Positions 10,940 through 20,572 of a DNA stretch of 64,000 nucleotides are shown here, one piece after another. The stretch's first letter is position 1. Each line of letters begins with the position of its first letter. The notes beneath the pieces were generated by a model, which saw only the letters and a program-made list of their open reading frames with translations, made no database searches and was not told where the DNA came from. This DNA is from Lotus japonicus (taxonomy: Eukaryota > Streptophyta > Magnoliopsida > Fabales > Fabaceae). The position numbers and the translations under genes were made by a program. The DNA lies in the NCBI RefSeq assembly GCF_012489685.1, contig NC_080046.1:65549984-65613983 (forward strand), written 5' to 3'.

Positions 10940-11590
10940 AAATGGAGAAATCTAGTAAGATTTTTTGAAGGAACTAGGATGAGGTCAAACTTGTATACAT
11001 TTAGAAGATTTGAAGTTTGTTTAATTTCATGATCAATATTATACTAGTAATGACAAGTTGAGAGCTTTTAGAAGTTACTTGGCAGTGTAAAAATATTAAG
11101 TACAATTTTTTTATACACATGCAAAGATTGTGTTAGCCATTTTGTTATTAGTTGTCTGTTTTGAGTGATGTCAGTGTTCTAAAGTTCTAAGCGCTGAGTT
11201 TGTAAGCTTAGGCCTAGTTCAAGGTGACTTTAAGTTTCTAAGTTTTAAAATTTGTAAATACTACAACTTGGTGAGCGAGTGCAATGATTTGAACATGAGA
11301 GCTTATCTAAAACAAAATGCCTTAAGATAATTGGACTTGCATTATACTTATCATACTGCTTAATTTGGGAACTTGTGTTTTAAGAACCTAAACGACCATT
11401 CGAACTAAACCAATTCAATTGAGATCGGGTTGGGTTGGTTCGGGTCTAAAAATAAAAATTAGGAGATCAAAACCAACTCGAACTGAACATGTTTGATTGC
11501 TTCGGGCATTTAAACACCCTAAATCGAACCAATCTGGTCTGATTGCACCCTTAGCCAAATCGGTATAAATCGCTACTTTGAGTGAGGATA
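10940..11590. other. 3' flank of S-RLK 1 and duplication junction
   Basis: There is no gene. 10940-11330 matches the 3' flank of S-RLK 2 (24150-24528). The sequence 'aagataa/ttggac' at 11324-11336 is the intact version of the site cut by a Helitron end at 24529. The remainder (11331-11590) leads to the junction with copy 2. Confidence 0.55.
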
Positions 11591-11624
11591 CCAAATTTTT
11601 ATATTTTAACTTTCTTTACTTGCG

Positions 11625-11845
11625 ACGGAAAATTTCGTCACAATATCCTAGTGCATAATTTTGCAACGGAAGGTACCGTCACAAAAGTATTCCGTTGCTT
11701 ATGACTTTGCGACGGATATTTTCCGTCTCAATTTTCCGTTGCTAATGTTCACAAGGATTTTGTGACGGAATAAATTTCCGTCGCTAATAATTGTGCGACG
11801 GGTTCTTCTAACTCCACATTCCGTCACTAACTATATACAATTTTT
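11625..11845. repeat. gacggaa-motif tract, CACTA-subterminal-like (copy 2)
   Basis: Dense GCGACGGAA / TTCCGTCGC variants in both orientations, homologous to 3397-3600 including 'cacaaggattttgtgacgga' and 'ccacattccgtcactaa'. It contains more motif copies than copy 1. No element terminus was identified. Confidence 0.4.
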
Positions 11846-12133
11846 TTTTCAAATGTAACAAAAACAAATAAAAAATTTCTACAAGTCAAAACACACTTTT
11901 TGTTTAAGATCTCGTAGAACTAAAAATAAAATAAAAACAAACTTTATTGTCTTTCTTCTCAATTTGGGAAGACACCGAAAAGGTGATGAGGCTCAAACTC
12001 CTCACCTTCCACCTCTCCCTCCCTTCATTCATCCAAATAAGGATGTCTCCCTTCTATCTCTTCTCCATCTCTGTGGCTCTCCTCCTTCTCTCTTCTTTAA
12101 CTCAGCTCCACGGCCCCACCAAACATATTGTAA

Positions 12134-14034
12134 GAGCATCTCCAAGATGACAAGAAAACCCAAATCCACGGGGCCATACCCGAATCCAACCCGAAATTTC
12201 GGGCGAAACCAGTGGCGGATCCAGGACCCCCCGGCCAGGGGGTTCAAATTTTTCACATGAACACATCGGTAAAAATATAATTAAAAACAACTTTAATATG
12301 TTTATACATCAGAAATTATACAAGTCATAGTTGTCCTCTACGTGATTTCATATTATGAAATCGTTGAACAATTTACACTAACAGTAGCGATTCTTTTCTC
12401 CCCTCAATCGAAGGAAAACTAAATAAAGTTAAATCTTACATAAAACTTGCAGAAATATATAAAAGCGACTTTCTCTTATTATTTTACTTACTAACGAAAA
12501 TAGCAGCCCAAATAAGTAAAAACAGAGGAAAAAGTACCTGTCACTTGAAATTTTGTATCTGCAAATATTTATGTATATATGCACATGTATATGTATGTAT
12601 GATTCATTAATATTTATGTATATATGCACATGCAAAATATCTTAGTTTAAATTGACCAACTGAGGTGAGAAATCTAAACTGAAAACACCAGAAAAATATA
12701 TTGTTCACATTGAACGTTTCCAATTCAGTAAAGATCAGATAAATGAATAATTCGATTGTCTTCAAGAATTAAGTAACTAACTCGAAACAGAAAAATTGAA
12801 CAAAGGAAGCATAATTTGAGATTGAACTATTTTGCATATGATGATTCTGATTGCAGTTCTCACATGTCAGTTTGGTGGGACTTAGGGTAGCGAGAGAAAG
12901 AGGATGAGTGTGTGTGAGAGAGTGAGAGGAGTAAGTCTTTAGTGCAAATAGGTGCACAACTTAGTCTACTATTATAATTTAAAAATTTCAGGGGGTTCAA
13001 AAAATATATTATATAGGGGTATAAGTGCAAAAAAAAATTGTTCAGGGGGTTCAATTGAACCCCCTCACTTACAAGTAGATCCACCCATGGGCGAAACCCG
13101 ATATTTTTGGGTTTGGGTTTCACCCGAATTTTAAAACTTATTTGGGTTTGGGTGTGGGATTGATTAAACCCGCACCCAAACCCAAACCCGAATTTGTGGT
13201 TGTTTTTGTTCTTTTGTTATATTATTTGTGGTTGTTGTTGTTTGTTGAAGACTTCGACCGGAAAGTTTAATTAGAAGAATATTGAAGAATGGAGTTTAAT
13301 TAGACATTTATAATTGAGATGTTTATAAATCCATGAATTATGTTGTTTATCAACTTATATTCATGAACTATAACTTTTCCTTTCTATGAGAAAGATGATG
13401 AGGTTTAATCAGCTTATATTCATGTTGTTTCCGGATCGGGTATTTGAGTTTTTTGAGGGTTCAGTGCACACATCTGGTTTTAGATTTGGGTTTGGGTAAC
13501 CCGAAATCCAATGGTTTGGGTTTAATTTTTGCACCCATATTGGGTTTGGGTTTGAGTTTGAGTTTAGGTGTTAAGTTCGAGTTCGGGTGTGGGAATGGCC
13601 AAACCCACACCCACGGGGGGCCCATTGCCAACCTTATCTCCAATGCTAGTTCTTATTTCTTAGTTCTTAGCACTATTCATGTGGGTCTGTATTGCCACAT
13701 GTGCTTAAGCAACTCTCAAACAGTTTTGCTCCAACCATGAGTTCTTAGTTTTTAGTTCTTACCACTATTCATTTGGTCTCACCAACCACATTATTTATAC
13801 TTTTTATTTTCATAAAGTAATAAAACAAAACTCATAAAGTAATAAAGAAATTTGGATGAAAGAGAAAAAATAATTTTTTATGCTAAGAACTCAAAAAGTA
13901 AAACTCCTTATATAAGAACTGAGTTCTTATTTTTAAGAACTAAGAACTCCATATCAGCACCTCAAATGGTTAAGAACTCAGTTCTTAGTTCTTAACTCAA
14001 AAATATAACTAAGAACCTTGCATTGGAGATGCTC
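12134..14034. mobile_element. Harbinger/Tourist-like composite element
   Basis: It starts GAGCATCTCCAA and ends with the inverted TTGGAGATGCTC. The flanking 3-bp duplication TAA is at 12131-12133 and 14035-14037, as in PIF/Harbinger insertions. Copy 1 of the duplication has the single-TAA empty site (about 6645-6652). The interior is composite: gggtttggg-rich sequence (12150-12200, 13100-13620), a hAT element (12210-13089), and from about 13636 a segment rich in 'ttcttagttcttag' and its complement that itself starts 'atctccaatgc'. That suggests two nested or fused family members. Confidence 0.7.
12210..13089. mobile_element. Nested non-autonomous hAT element
   Basis: The ends CAGTGGCGGATC (left) and CATGGGTGGATC (right, reversed) are imperfect terminal inverted repeats. 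The element is bounded by an exact 8-bp duplication GGCGAAAC at 12202-12209 and 13090-13097, diagnostic of the hAT superfamily. Just inside the ends are 'gggggttcaa' motifs (left 12239, right about 13043-13064). It is 880 bp with no transposase frame. It sits inside the 12134-14034 element and so is younger than it. Confidence 0.8.
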
Positions 14035-14097
14035 TAAGTGACTTTGCTAAAGAAGAAAGAATAAAAAAAGCAATATTCATAAATTTTATAAAAAAAA

Positions 14098-14740
14098 GGC
14101 TTAAATACTCTAGAGGTCCCTGAAATTGTCTCCAGTACGAAAGTAAGTCCCTAAATTGTTTTTTTTTTCTGATTTCGAATCCCTGAATTTTTTTTAATCA
14201 GAATAGGTCCCTACTCGTGTTTCCAGCTTATGTGACTTAATTTTTGCTGAGTCATTTATTCCACGTAGCTTATATATATATTTTAAATACACATGTATTT
14301 AAAAAATAAAATTAAACATTTAAAATTAAAATCTTATTAACCTAATTAACCCTAAATCTAATTACACAGGGATTTTTAATTACATTTTTTTTTCTGGATT
14401 TTTCTTTGACACTGAAGCAAGAGAGGGCTGAAATGATGTGTAATAAAAATATTAATTAAAATTCCATGTGTAATTAGATTTAGGGTTAATTAGGTTAATA
14501 AGATTTTAATTTTAAATTTAAATGTTTAATTTTATTTTTTTAATCCATGTGTATTTAAAAATATATATATAAAAGCCATGTGGAGTAAATGACTCAGTAA
14601 AAATTGAGCCACATAAGCTGGAAACACGAGTAGGGACCAATTCTGATTAAAAAAAAATTACAGGGATTCGGAATTAGAAATTTTTTTTTCAGGGACTTAT
14701 TTTCGTACGGAAAATAATATCAGGGACCTTCAGAGTATTA
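14098..14740. mobile_element. Foldback/Mutator-like element with very long arms
   Basis: Starts GGCTTAAATACTCTAGAGG. The right side is the near reverse complement for about 250 bp per arm, for example 'aggtccctactcgtgtttcc' near 14205 against 'ggaaacacgagtagggacc' near 14620, and 'cctaattaaccctaaatcta' near 14340 against its complement near 14475. The right terminus lacks the GGCTTA tip and no clean target duplication remains. It is absent from copy 1 at the corresponding place (about 6710). A transcript through it would form a long hairpin. Confidence 0.65.
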
Positions 14741-14997
14741 GTGCACAAATGTTCAAACTTCGTGCCGGCGTCTCCTTAAAAAAATCCAATAATTTCATTT
14801 AAAATCATGATACGTGTCTCACTAAATATAAGAGGAAAAAAATAACCGAGTTATGGAATCATTAGAGAAAATATCAAAATCAAAATAGTAGTTTAACACC
14901 CTACCCAAATGTGTGTATATTTGTTTCCCTTCTACCCATAATACATGACGTGGCTTTAGGGTGCCATATGCATCTTATGGTAAATTGCATAGGAAAA

Positions 14998-15255
14998 TGT
15001 CAACAGACTGTGAAATAGAGCATTTAATGCTCTTAATTAGCAGTTATATTTTTGTTTGTATATAATTATGTTGTTTCCTGTTTGTACTTAGTTTATTTTA
15101 GGTAGTTTCTTATTTTCATTCATTCTCCCTAATTCTCTCTTTAGTCAAGGATTTCCTTCTTTGACTTTGATCAATCACATTATGTAATTCCCTCTATAAG
15201 AAGAGGAATCCCTGTACAGTTTTTCATATCAATAATATTACCAAATATTTCAACT
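14998..15255 (+). repeat. 5' LTR of the copia element
   Basis: Begins TGTCAACAGACTGTG and ends ATATTTCAACT. A TATA box (TATAA, 15195-15199) in 'cctctataagaagagg' is the likely retrotransposon promoter. The right end CT, not the usual CA, is unusual but is fixed by the target duplication and the abutting primer-binding site. Confidence 0.9.
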
Positions 15256-15267
15256 TGGCATCAGAGC
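15256..15267 (+). promoter_or_regulatory. tRNA primer-binding site of the copia element
   Basis: TGGCATCAGAGC directly follows the 5' LTR. It matches the plant initiator-methionine tRNA complement TGGTATCAGAGC with one mismatch (C for T), as expected for copia minus-strand priming. Confidence 0.85.
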
Positions 15268-15296
15268 AAAGATCTCTGCGCATCTGATTTGCATCC

Positions 15297-18200
15297 ATGG
15301 CTGACAGTTCCTCAGCCAGCGATGATCAGAATACGGAGGAGATTGTGGTTCCCAAAGTCTCGCAGCCTCCAAGGCAGGAGCAGCGAGTCCTGTTCGGCGA
15401 ATCTCATTCTGTGCCTCCAAGGCAGGAGCAGCGAGTCCTGTTCGGTGAATCTTATTCTGTCCAAATCACCACTTTTCGACTCAATGGGTCGAACTATTTC
15501 CGGTGGTCCCAATCTGTCCAGTTGTATATTCGTGGCAGAGGAAAACTTGGGTATCTCACTGGTGAGAAACCCATGCCAGATATTGCTGATCCACAATATG
15601 CTGTTTGGGACGCTGAAAACTCCATAGTGATGACATGGCTGGTAAACTCCATGGAGGAGGACATTAGCAGCAATTACATGTGTTATTCCACAGCCAAAGA
15701 GCTATGGGATAGTGTCACGGAAATGTATTCAGATCTTGAGAACAAATCTCAGATCTATGAACTCACCTTGAAAGTCAGAGAAATTCGACAGGGAGGTAAT
15801 AACGTGACAAAATACTTCCACTCTTTGAAGCGAGTTTGGCAGGATCTAGATCTCTTCAACACTTACAAGTGGAACTCTGCAGAGGATGCCAAACACCATC
15901 GACAAACCGTGGAAGAAGGTAGAATATTTCAGTTTCTTGCTGGTCTGAATGAAGAGCTAGATGAAGTTCGTGGCAGAATCATTGGGAGAGCAACCTTACC
16001 TTCATTGGGTGAGGTCTTTGCTGAAGTTAGAAGAGAGGAAACTCGCAGAAGTGTGATGATGGGAAAGACCAAAACGGATGCACCTCCTTCTGAGACCAAT
16101 GCTCTTGCTGTAGAAACTGCTGCCCTTAAGACTTCTACTAACCAGAAGAACTTCTCAAACCGCTGGTGTGATCATTGCAACAGACCCGGTCATACTCGGG
16201 AAAGTTGCTGGAAAATTATTGGGAGGCCAGCACATCTAAAGGGTGGCAAGTCAGGTCCTAAAAATCAAAAATCTTTCCCTACAGCTCATGAGGCAGAAAA
16301 GACTTCCTTGAAAAAGGAACAAGTTGAGGAACTCATAAGGTTGTTAAATTCTAATTTTTTATCTGGTACTCCTAGTGGTTCTGTGGCACAAACAGGTAAT
16401 TTTTCTACCCCTAGCTCCCTTAATTGCACCTCAAATATTCATGCACCATGGATCATTGATTCAGGTGCTTCAGATCATATGACTAGCCTTTCTCCTTTAT
16501 TTAAAACCTATTCTCCTTGTTCTGGAAATGGAAAAATTAGAATTGCAGATGGTTCTTTTTCCGCAATTGCAGGGAAGGGGAAGATTACCTTATCCAATAA
16601 CATTGACTTAGGAAAAGTTTTACATGTGCCCAAACTATCTTGCAACCTTCTTTCTATTAGCAAAATCTGCAAAGATTCCAATTGCAGTGTGACATTCTTT
16701 GACACTCATTGTGTTTTTCAGGACCGGATTTCGGGGAAGATGATTGGCAGTGCTAAGATGAAGGATGGACTTTACTACTTTGAGGATACTTTCAGAAATA
16801 AAGCAGCTCAGGGTCTTTGTGGTATGAGTTGCACCTCTGTTAGGGACCAAATAATGCTCTGGCATAACAGACTAGGGCACCCGAATTTTCAATATCTTAG
16901 GCATTTGTTTCCAGATTTATTCAAAAATGTTAATTGTTCTTCTCTTGAATGTGAAAGTTGTGTTCTTGCAAAAAATCAAAGAGCTCCTTATTATTCTCAA
17001 CCTTATCATGCATCTAGACCTTTTTACTTAATCCATAGTGATGTTTGGGGGCCTTCAAAAATTACAACTCAATTTGGAAAAAGGTGGTTTGTAACCTTCA
17101 TAGATGATCACACCCGGTTGTGTTGGGTCTACCTTATGCATGAAAAATCTGAAGTTTCTAATATATTTAAAAGTTTTTCACAAATGGTAGAAACTCAATT
17201 TGATACAAAGATCTCCATTTTGAGGAGTGATAATGGAACTGAGTACTTCAATCAAAATCTCAATGAGTTTCTGAAAAATAAAGGCATTCAGCATCAATCG
17301 ACATGTCCAAATACTCCTCAACAAAATGGCACCGCTGAAAGAAAAAATAAACATCTCCTTGAAGTAGCTCGTGCCATTATGTTTGAGAGTAATGTTCCAA
17401 AGTATTTGTGGGGAGATGCTGTCCTAACAGCAGCCTATCTTATAAATAGAATGCCCACTCGTGTGTTGAATTATCGCACACCTTTGGAAAATTTCAAAAC
17501 CATTTTTCCAGCATGTCGATTACATACTGATATGCCTTTAAAGGTGTTTGGTTGTACAGTTTTTATGCATAAACCTTCCACATCTCGGTCCAAACTAGAC
17601 CCAAGGGCAGAAAAATGCATTTTTGTTGGTTATTCTCCAAACCAAAAAGGATATAGAGTCTTTAATCCTGTCACAAAGAAGCTTTGTGTTAGCATGGATG
17701 TTACCTTTCTTGAACATCAACCTTTTTTTCAAAAACATTCCCTTCAGGGGGAGAATAATAATGTGAGTGAAGACAATTTTTTGCATGAACCGCTGCCCAT
17801 TCCTATTGTAGACACAGAGAATACAAATTTTATTGATGAATGCAACAAGGAAGAACATGTGGAAACAAGTTCTGAAATTTCTAAAGAAAATCTTATGCCA
17901 GACTTAGGTGGAGCCCAAACAGAGAAAGAAATACCACAGTCAAAAAAGGAGTTCCATGTTTATACTCGGAAGTATCCTAAAAGGACCAAAGACCAATCCA
18001 TCATCTCTGCACCAAGCCAACCAGAAATCCCGGAAGAAGGCCAAGTAAGAATACCACAAGAAATTCGAGGTAACACTGACATTTTCACTTCTACTATTGA
18101 ATTACCCATAGCTATTAGAAAAGGAACCAGAACCTGCACCCAAAAATCAGAAAAATCTAGCACAAACCATCCCATTTCCCAATATGTTTCCTACCAAAAT

Positions 18201-19790
18201 CTTTCACCGAATCACAAAGCTTTTACCTCTAAAATAACAGATCTGTTTGTGCCTAGAAACATTGAGGAAGCACTAGATGATCCCAATTGGAATTTAGCAG
18301 TCTTAGAAGAGTTGAGTGCACTGAAAAAGAATGAAACTTGGGAAATAACAGACCTGCCACGTGACAAAAAACAGGTGGGTTGTAAGTGGGTATTTACCAT
18401 TAAGTGCAAGGCCGATGGAAGTGTAGAGAGGTACAAGGCGAGATTGGTGGCAAAAGGGTTCACTCAAACTTATGGAGTAGACTATCAAGAGACGTTTGCT
18501 CCAGTTGCTAAACTTAACTCTGTTCGGATTCTTATATCCCTTGCTGCAAGTTACAACTGGCATTTACATCAATTGGATGTAAAGAATGCTTTCCTGAATG
18601 GGGAGTTAGAGGAAGAAGTGTTTATGAGTCTTCCCCCCGGATTTGAAGAAGAACTTGGAAGAAATAAGGTGTGTAGACTAAAGAAGTCATTATATGGGCT
18701 GAAGCAATCTCCAAGAGCATGGTTTGAGAGGTTTGGAATAGTGGTAAAAGGGCTTGGATATATCCAAAGCCAAGCTGATCACACATTGTTCTATAAACAT
18801 TCAGCAGATAATAAGGTTGCTATCTTGATTGTATATGTTGATGATATTATTCTGACAGGTGATGATAGCTTGGAACTCAAAAATCTGAGGGAGAAACTTG
18901 CTAAAGTTTTTGAAATCAAGGAACTTGGCCCATTGAAATACTTCCTTGGAATTGAGTTTGCAAGATCAAAGGAAGGTATCTTTATGAACCAGCGAAAGTA
19001 TATTCTGGATCTTTTAAAAGAAACAGGATTACTTGGATGCAAAGCTGTAGAAACACCCATGGAGCCCAACTTAAAGCTGCAACCAGCTGAAACAGAAAAT
19101 ATGGTGGACAAAGGAAGGTACCAGCGACTAGTGGGAAGGCTAATATACTTATCTCACACCCGTCCAGACATTGCCTTTGCTGTAAGCATGGTAAGCCAGT
19201 TTATGCATGCACCAGGTCATGAACACTTGGAGGCAGTTTTTAGAATCTTAAGATACTTGAAGGGATCACCTGGGAAGGGGCTTCTTTATAAAAACCGTGG
19301 GCACCTTCAGGTAGAAGCCTACACTGATGCAGACTGGGCAGGGAGTGTGACAGACCGAAGATCAACATCAGGCTATTGCACCTTTGTTGGAGGAAACTTG
19401 GTTAGTTGGAGAAGTAAAAAACAAACCGTTGTAGCAAGGAGTAGTGCAGAAGCTGAATTTAGAGCAGTTGCTCATGGAATTTGTGAGGCATTATGGGTGG
19501 AAAAGCTTCTACAGGAATTAAAGGTTTTCAATTCTCCTCCAATAAAGCTTTATTGTGACAACAAGTCTGCAATATCTATTGCACACAACCCGGTCCTACA
19601 TGATAGGACCAAGCATGTCGAAGTTGATAAACACTTCATCAGAGAGAAGATAGAAAGTGGGCAGATTTGTATTACATATGTTCCCACTGCAGAGCAATCG
19701 GCAGACATCCTAACCAAAGGATTACCCAAGAAATCCTTTGACAACATAACTAGCAAGCTGTCTATGGAGGATATCTTTAGGCCAGCTTGA
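15297..19790 (+). CDS. Copia Gag-Pol polyprotein, intact
   Basis: 1497 residues in a single frame. The start ATG at 15297 lies 29 bp after the primer-binding site; the stop TGA (19788-19790) abuts the polypurine tract. In order: Gag, with a duplicated 16-residue unit at about 24-55 and the LNGSNYFRW motif; CCHC zinc knuckle (about 290-303); aspartic protease DSGASDH (Asp about 388); GAG-pre-integrase and HHCC zinc region (about 520); integrase with SDVWGP, RSDNGTE and an NGTAERKN catalytic Glu; reverse transcriptase with QLDVKNAFLNG and YVDD (about 1180-1183); and RNase H with TDADWAG (about 1343) and the SSAEAE Glu. All active-site motifs are intact. Order PR-INT-RT-RH identifies copia rather than gypsy. 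Clade not assigned. Confidence 0.95.
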   Translation: MADSSSASDDQNTEEIVVPKVSQPPRQEQRVLFGESHSVPPRQEQRVLFGESYSVQITTFRLNGSNYFRWSQSVQLYIRGRGKLGYLTGEKPMPDIADPQYAVWDAENSIVMTWLVNSMEEDISSNYMCYSTAKELWDSVTEMYSDLENKSQIYELTLKVREIRQGGNNVTKYFHSLKRVWQDLDLFNTYKWNSAEDAKHHRQTVEEGRIFQFLAGLNEELDEVRGRIIGRATLPSLGEVFAEVRREETRRSVMMGKTKTDAPPSETNALAVETAALKTSTNQKNFSNRWCDHCNRPGHTRESCWKIIGRPAHLKGGKSGPKNQKSFPTAHEAEKTSLKKEQVEELIRLLNSNFLSGTPSGSVAQTGNFSTPSSLNCTSNIHAPWIIDSGASDHMTSLSPLFKTYSPCSGNGKIRIADGSFSAIAGKGKITLSNNIDLGKVLHVPKLSCNLLSISKICKDSNCSVTFFDTHCVFQDRISGKMIGSAKMKDGLYYFEDTFRNKAAQGLCGMSCTSVRDQIMLWHNRLGHPNFQYLRHLFPDLFKNVNCSSLECESCVLAKNQRAPYYSQPYHASRPFYLIHSDVWGPSKITTQFGKRWFVTFIDDHTRLCWVYLMHEKSEVSNIFKSFSQMVETQFDTKISILRSDNGTEYFNQNLNEFLKNKGIQHQSTCPNTPQQNGTAERKNKHLLEVARAIMFESNVPKYLWGDAVLTAAYLINRMPTRVLNYRTPLENFKTIFPACRLHTDMPLKVFGCTVFMHKPSTSRSKLDPRAEKCIFVGYSPNQKGYRVFNPVTKKLCVSMDVTFLEHQPFFQKHSLQGENNNVSEDNFLHEPLPIPIVDTENTNFIDECNKEEHVETSSEISKENLMPDLGGAQTEKEIPQSKKEFHVYTRKYPKRTKDQSIISAPSQPEIPEEGQVRIPQEIRGNTDIFTSTIELPIAIRKGTRTCTQKSEKSSTNHPISQYVSYQNLSPNHKAFTSKITDLFVPRNIEEALDDPNWNLAVLEELSALKKNETWEITDLPRDKKQVGCKWVFTIKCKADGSVERYKARLVAKGFTQTYGVDYQETFAPVAKLNSVRILISLAASYNWHLHQLDVKNAFLNGELEEEVFMSLPPGFEEELGRNKVCRLKKSLYGLKQSPRAWFERFGIVVKGLGYIQSQADHTLFYKHSADNKVAILIVYVDDIILTGDDSLELKNLREKLAKVFEIKELGPLKYFLGIEFARSKEGIFMNQRKYILDLLKETGLLGCKAVETPMEPNLKLQPAETENMVDKGRYQRLVGRLIYLSHTRPDIAFAVSMVSQFMHAPGHEHLEAVFRILRYLKGSPGKGLLYKNRGHLQVEAYTDADWAGSVTDRRSTSGYCTFVGGNLVSWRSKKQTVVARSSAEAEFRAVAHGICEALWVEKLLQELKVFNSPPIKLYCDNKSAISIAHNPVLHDRTKHVEVDKHFIREKIESGQICITYVPTAEQSADILTKGLPKKSFDNITSKLSMEDIFRPA
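15366..15461 (+). repeat. 48-bp tandem duplication in gag
   Basis: Two head-to-tail 48-bp units (15366-15413 and 15414-15461) differ at only three or four bases. They keep the frame and duplicate the peptide PPRQEQRVLFGESHSV in the Gag N-terminus. Confidence 0.85.
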
Positions 19791-19797
19791 GGGGGAG
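19789..19797 (+). other. Polypurine tract of the copia element
   Basis: GAGGGGGAG immediately upstream of the 3' LTR, overlapping the polyprotein stop codon by two bases. It is the plus-strand primer for reverse transcription. Confidence 0.85.
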
Positions 19798-20055
19798 TGT
19801 CAACAGACTGTGAAATAGAGCATTTAATGCTCTTAATTAGCAGTTATATTTTTGTTTGTATATAATTATGTTGTTTCCTGTTTGTACTTAGTTTATTTTA
19901 GGTAGTTTCTTATTTTCATTCATTCTCCCTAATTCTCTCTTTAGTCAAGGATTTCCTTCTTTGACTTTGATCAATCACATTATGTAATTCCCTCTATAAG
20001 AAGAGGAATCCCTGTACAGTTTTTCATATCAATAATATTACCAAATATTTCAACT
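19798..20055 (+). repeat. 3' LTR of the copia element
   Basis: 258 bp identical to the 5' LTR and exactly 4800 bp from it. Its TATA box (19995-19999) points toward the second S-RLK gene, whose ATG is 573 bp further on, so read-out transcription into that gene is possible. Confidence 0.9.
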
Positions 20056-20060
20056 GAAAA

Positions 20061-20572
20061 TGAGATTGAAGAATACAAATTCAAAGTTTGGTTGTTTAGA
20101 AACCTCAATTCTTCAATTAAACGAAGGTGAAGAGAAAGGAGCTCCAGTCTGTTTCTTGACTAGTTGGCTTCAATTCAATTTTTATTAGCATGATTTCATT
20201 AATCAATAAAAAATGTATAGATTTAAGATGAATAGTAAGATAAGCATGGTTTGACAAATTTGCAACTTAGTATTGAACAAAGAATGACACAATGGCAACA
20301 AACTTCTAGACAAAACCCTTCAGGGTGTTCAGAATTACTAGCAATGTTGCAGCTGAGACATGAAAGAAAGAGAATCTCATGAACTAGCTATTCATGATAA
20401 CCCAAAATTCCAAATAGATAGTTTCACGCAAGTTGCAACATCAGCCATAGACTTTTCCAAGGCATTGAAAAGTCAAGAATTCTCAAACTAGAAGAAATTT
20501 TCCTTCAAAAAGATTAGAAAACTTTTCATCTATAATGAATTTATGTAACAGGTTCTCATCTCAGCAGCAACG
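20061..20572 (+). promoter_or_regulatory. 5' region of the second S-RLK gene
   Basis: Shares the upstream sequence of S-RLK 1 (about 6950-7401) with small indels, including an extra stretch at 20286-20324. The TATA-like 'ctataatgaattt' is at 20530-20542. The original upstream DNA beyond 20060 has been pushed 5 kb away by the copia element. Confidence 0.5.

Larger units (their letters stand above)
3370..11590 (+). repeat. Tandem segmental duplication, copy 1
   Basis: Copy 1 of a direct duplication. Copy 2 begins near 11591. Shared blocks in the same order are the gacgg-rich tract (3397-3600 / 11625-11845), the CTCACCTTCCACCTCTCC block (about 6529 / 12001), the 'gtgcacaaatgttcaaac' block (about 6716 / 14742), the whole S-RLK gene with introns and 3' flank (7402-10939 / 20573-24149), and the stretch ending 'taagataa' (11323-11330 / 24521-24528). 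Outer borders are approximate. Without the later transposon insertions each unit is roughly 5.4 kb. Confidence 0.85.
14998..20055 (+). mobile_element. Complete Ty1/copia LTR retrotransposon
   Basis: The element is 5058 bp. Its 258-bp LTRs (14998-15255 and 19798-20055) are identical at every position I compared. It has a 5-bp target duplication GAAAA (14993-14997 / 20056-20060), a primer-binding site directly after the 5' LTR, one uninterrupted gag-pol frame (15297-19790) and a polypurine tract directly before the 3' LTR. Copy 1 of the duplication has the empty site near 6949 ('aggaaaatgagaatg'). It lies 517 bp upstream of the ATG of the second S-RLK gene, same orientation. All parts needed in cis and a full-length polyprotein are visible; whether it moves is not shown by sequence. 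Confidence 0.95.

Noticed and set aside
13100..13620. Degenerate TTTGGG repeats as interstitial telomere
   Set aside because: Units are irregular, lack the A of TTTAGGG, and belong to the interior of the 12134-14034 element.
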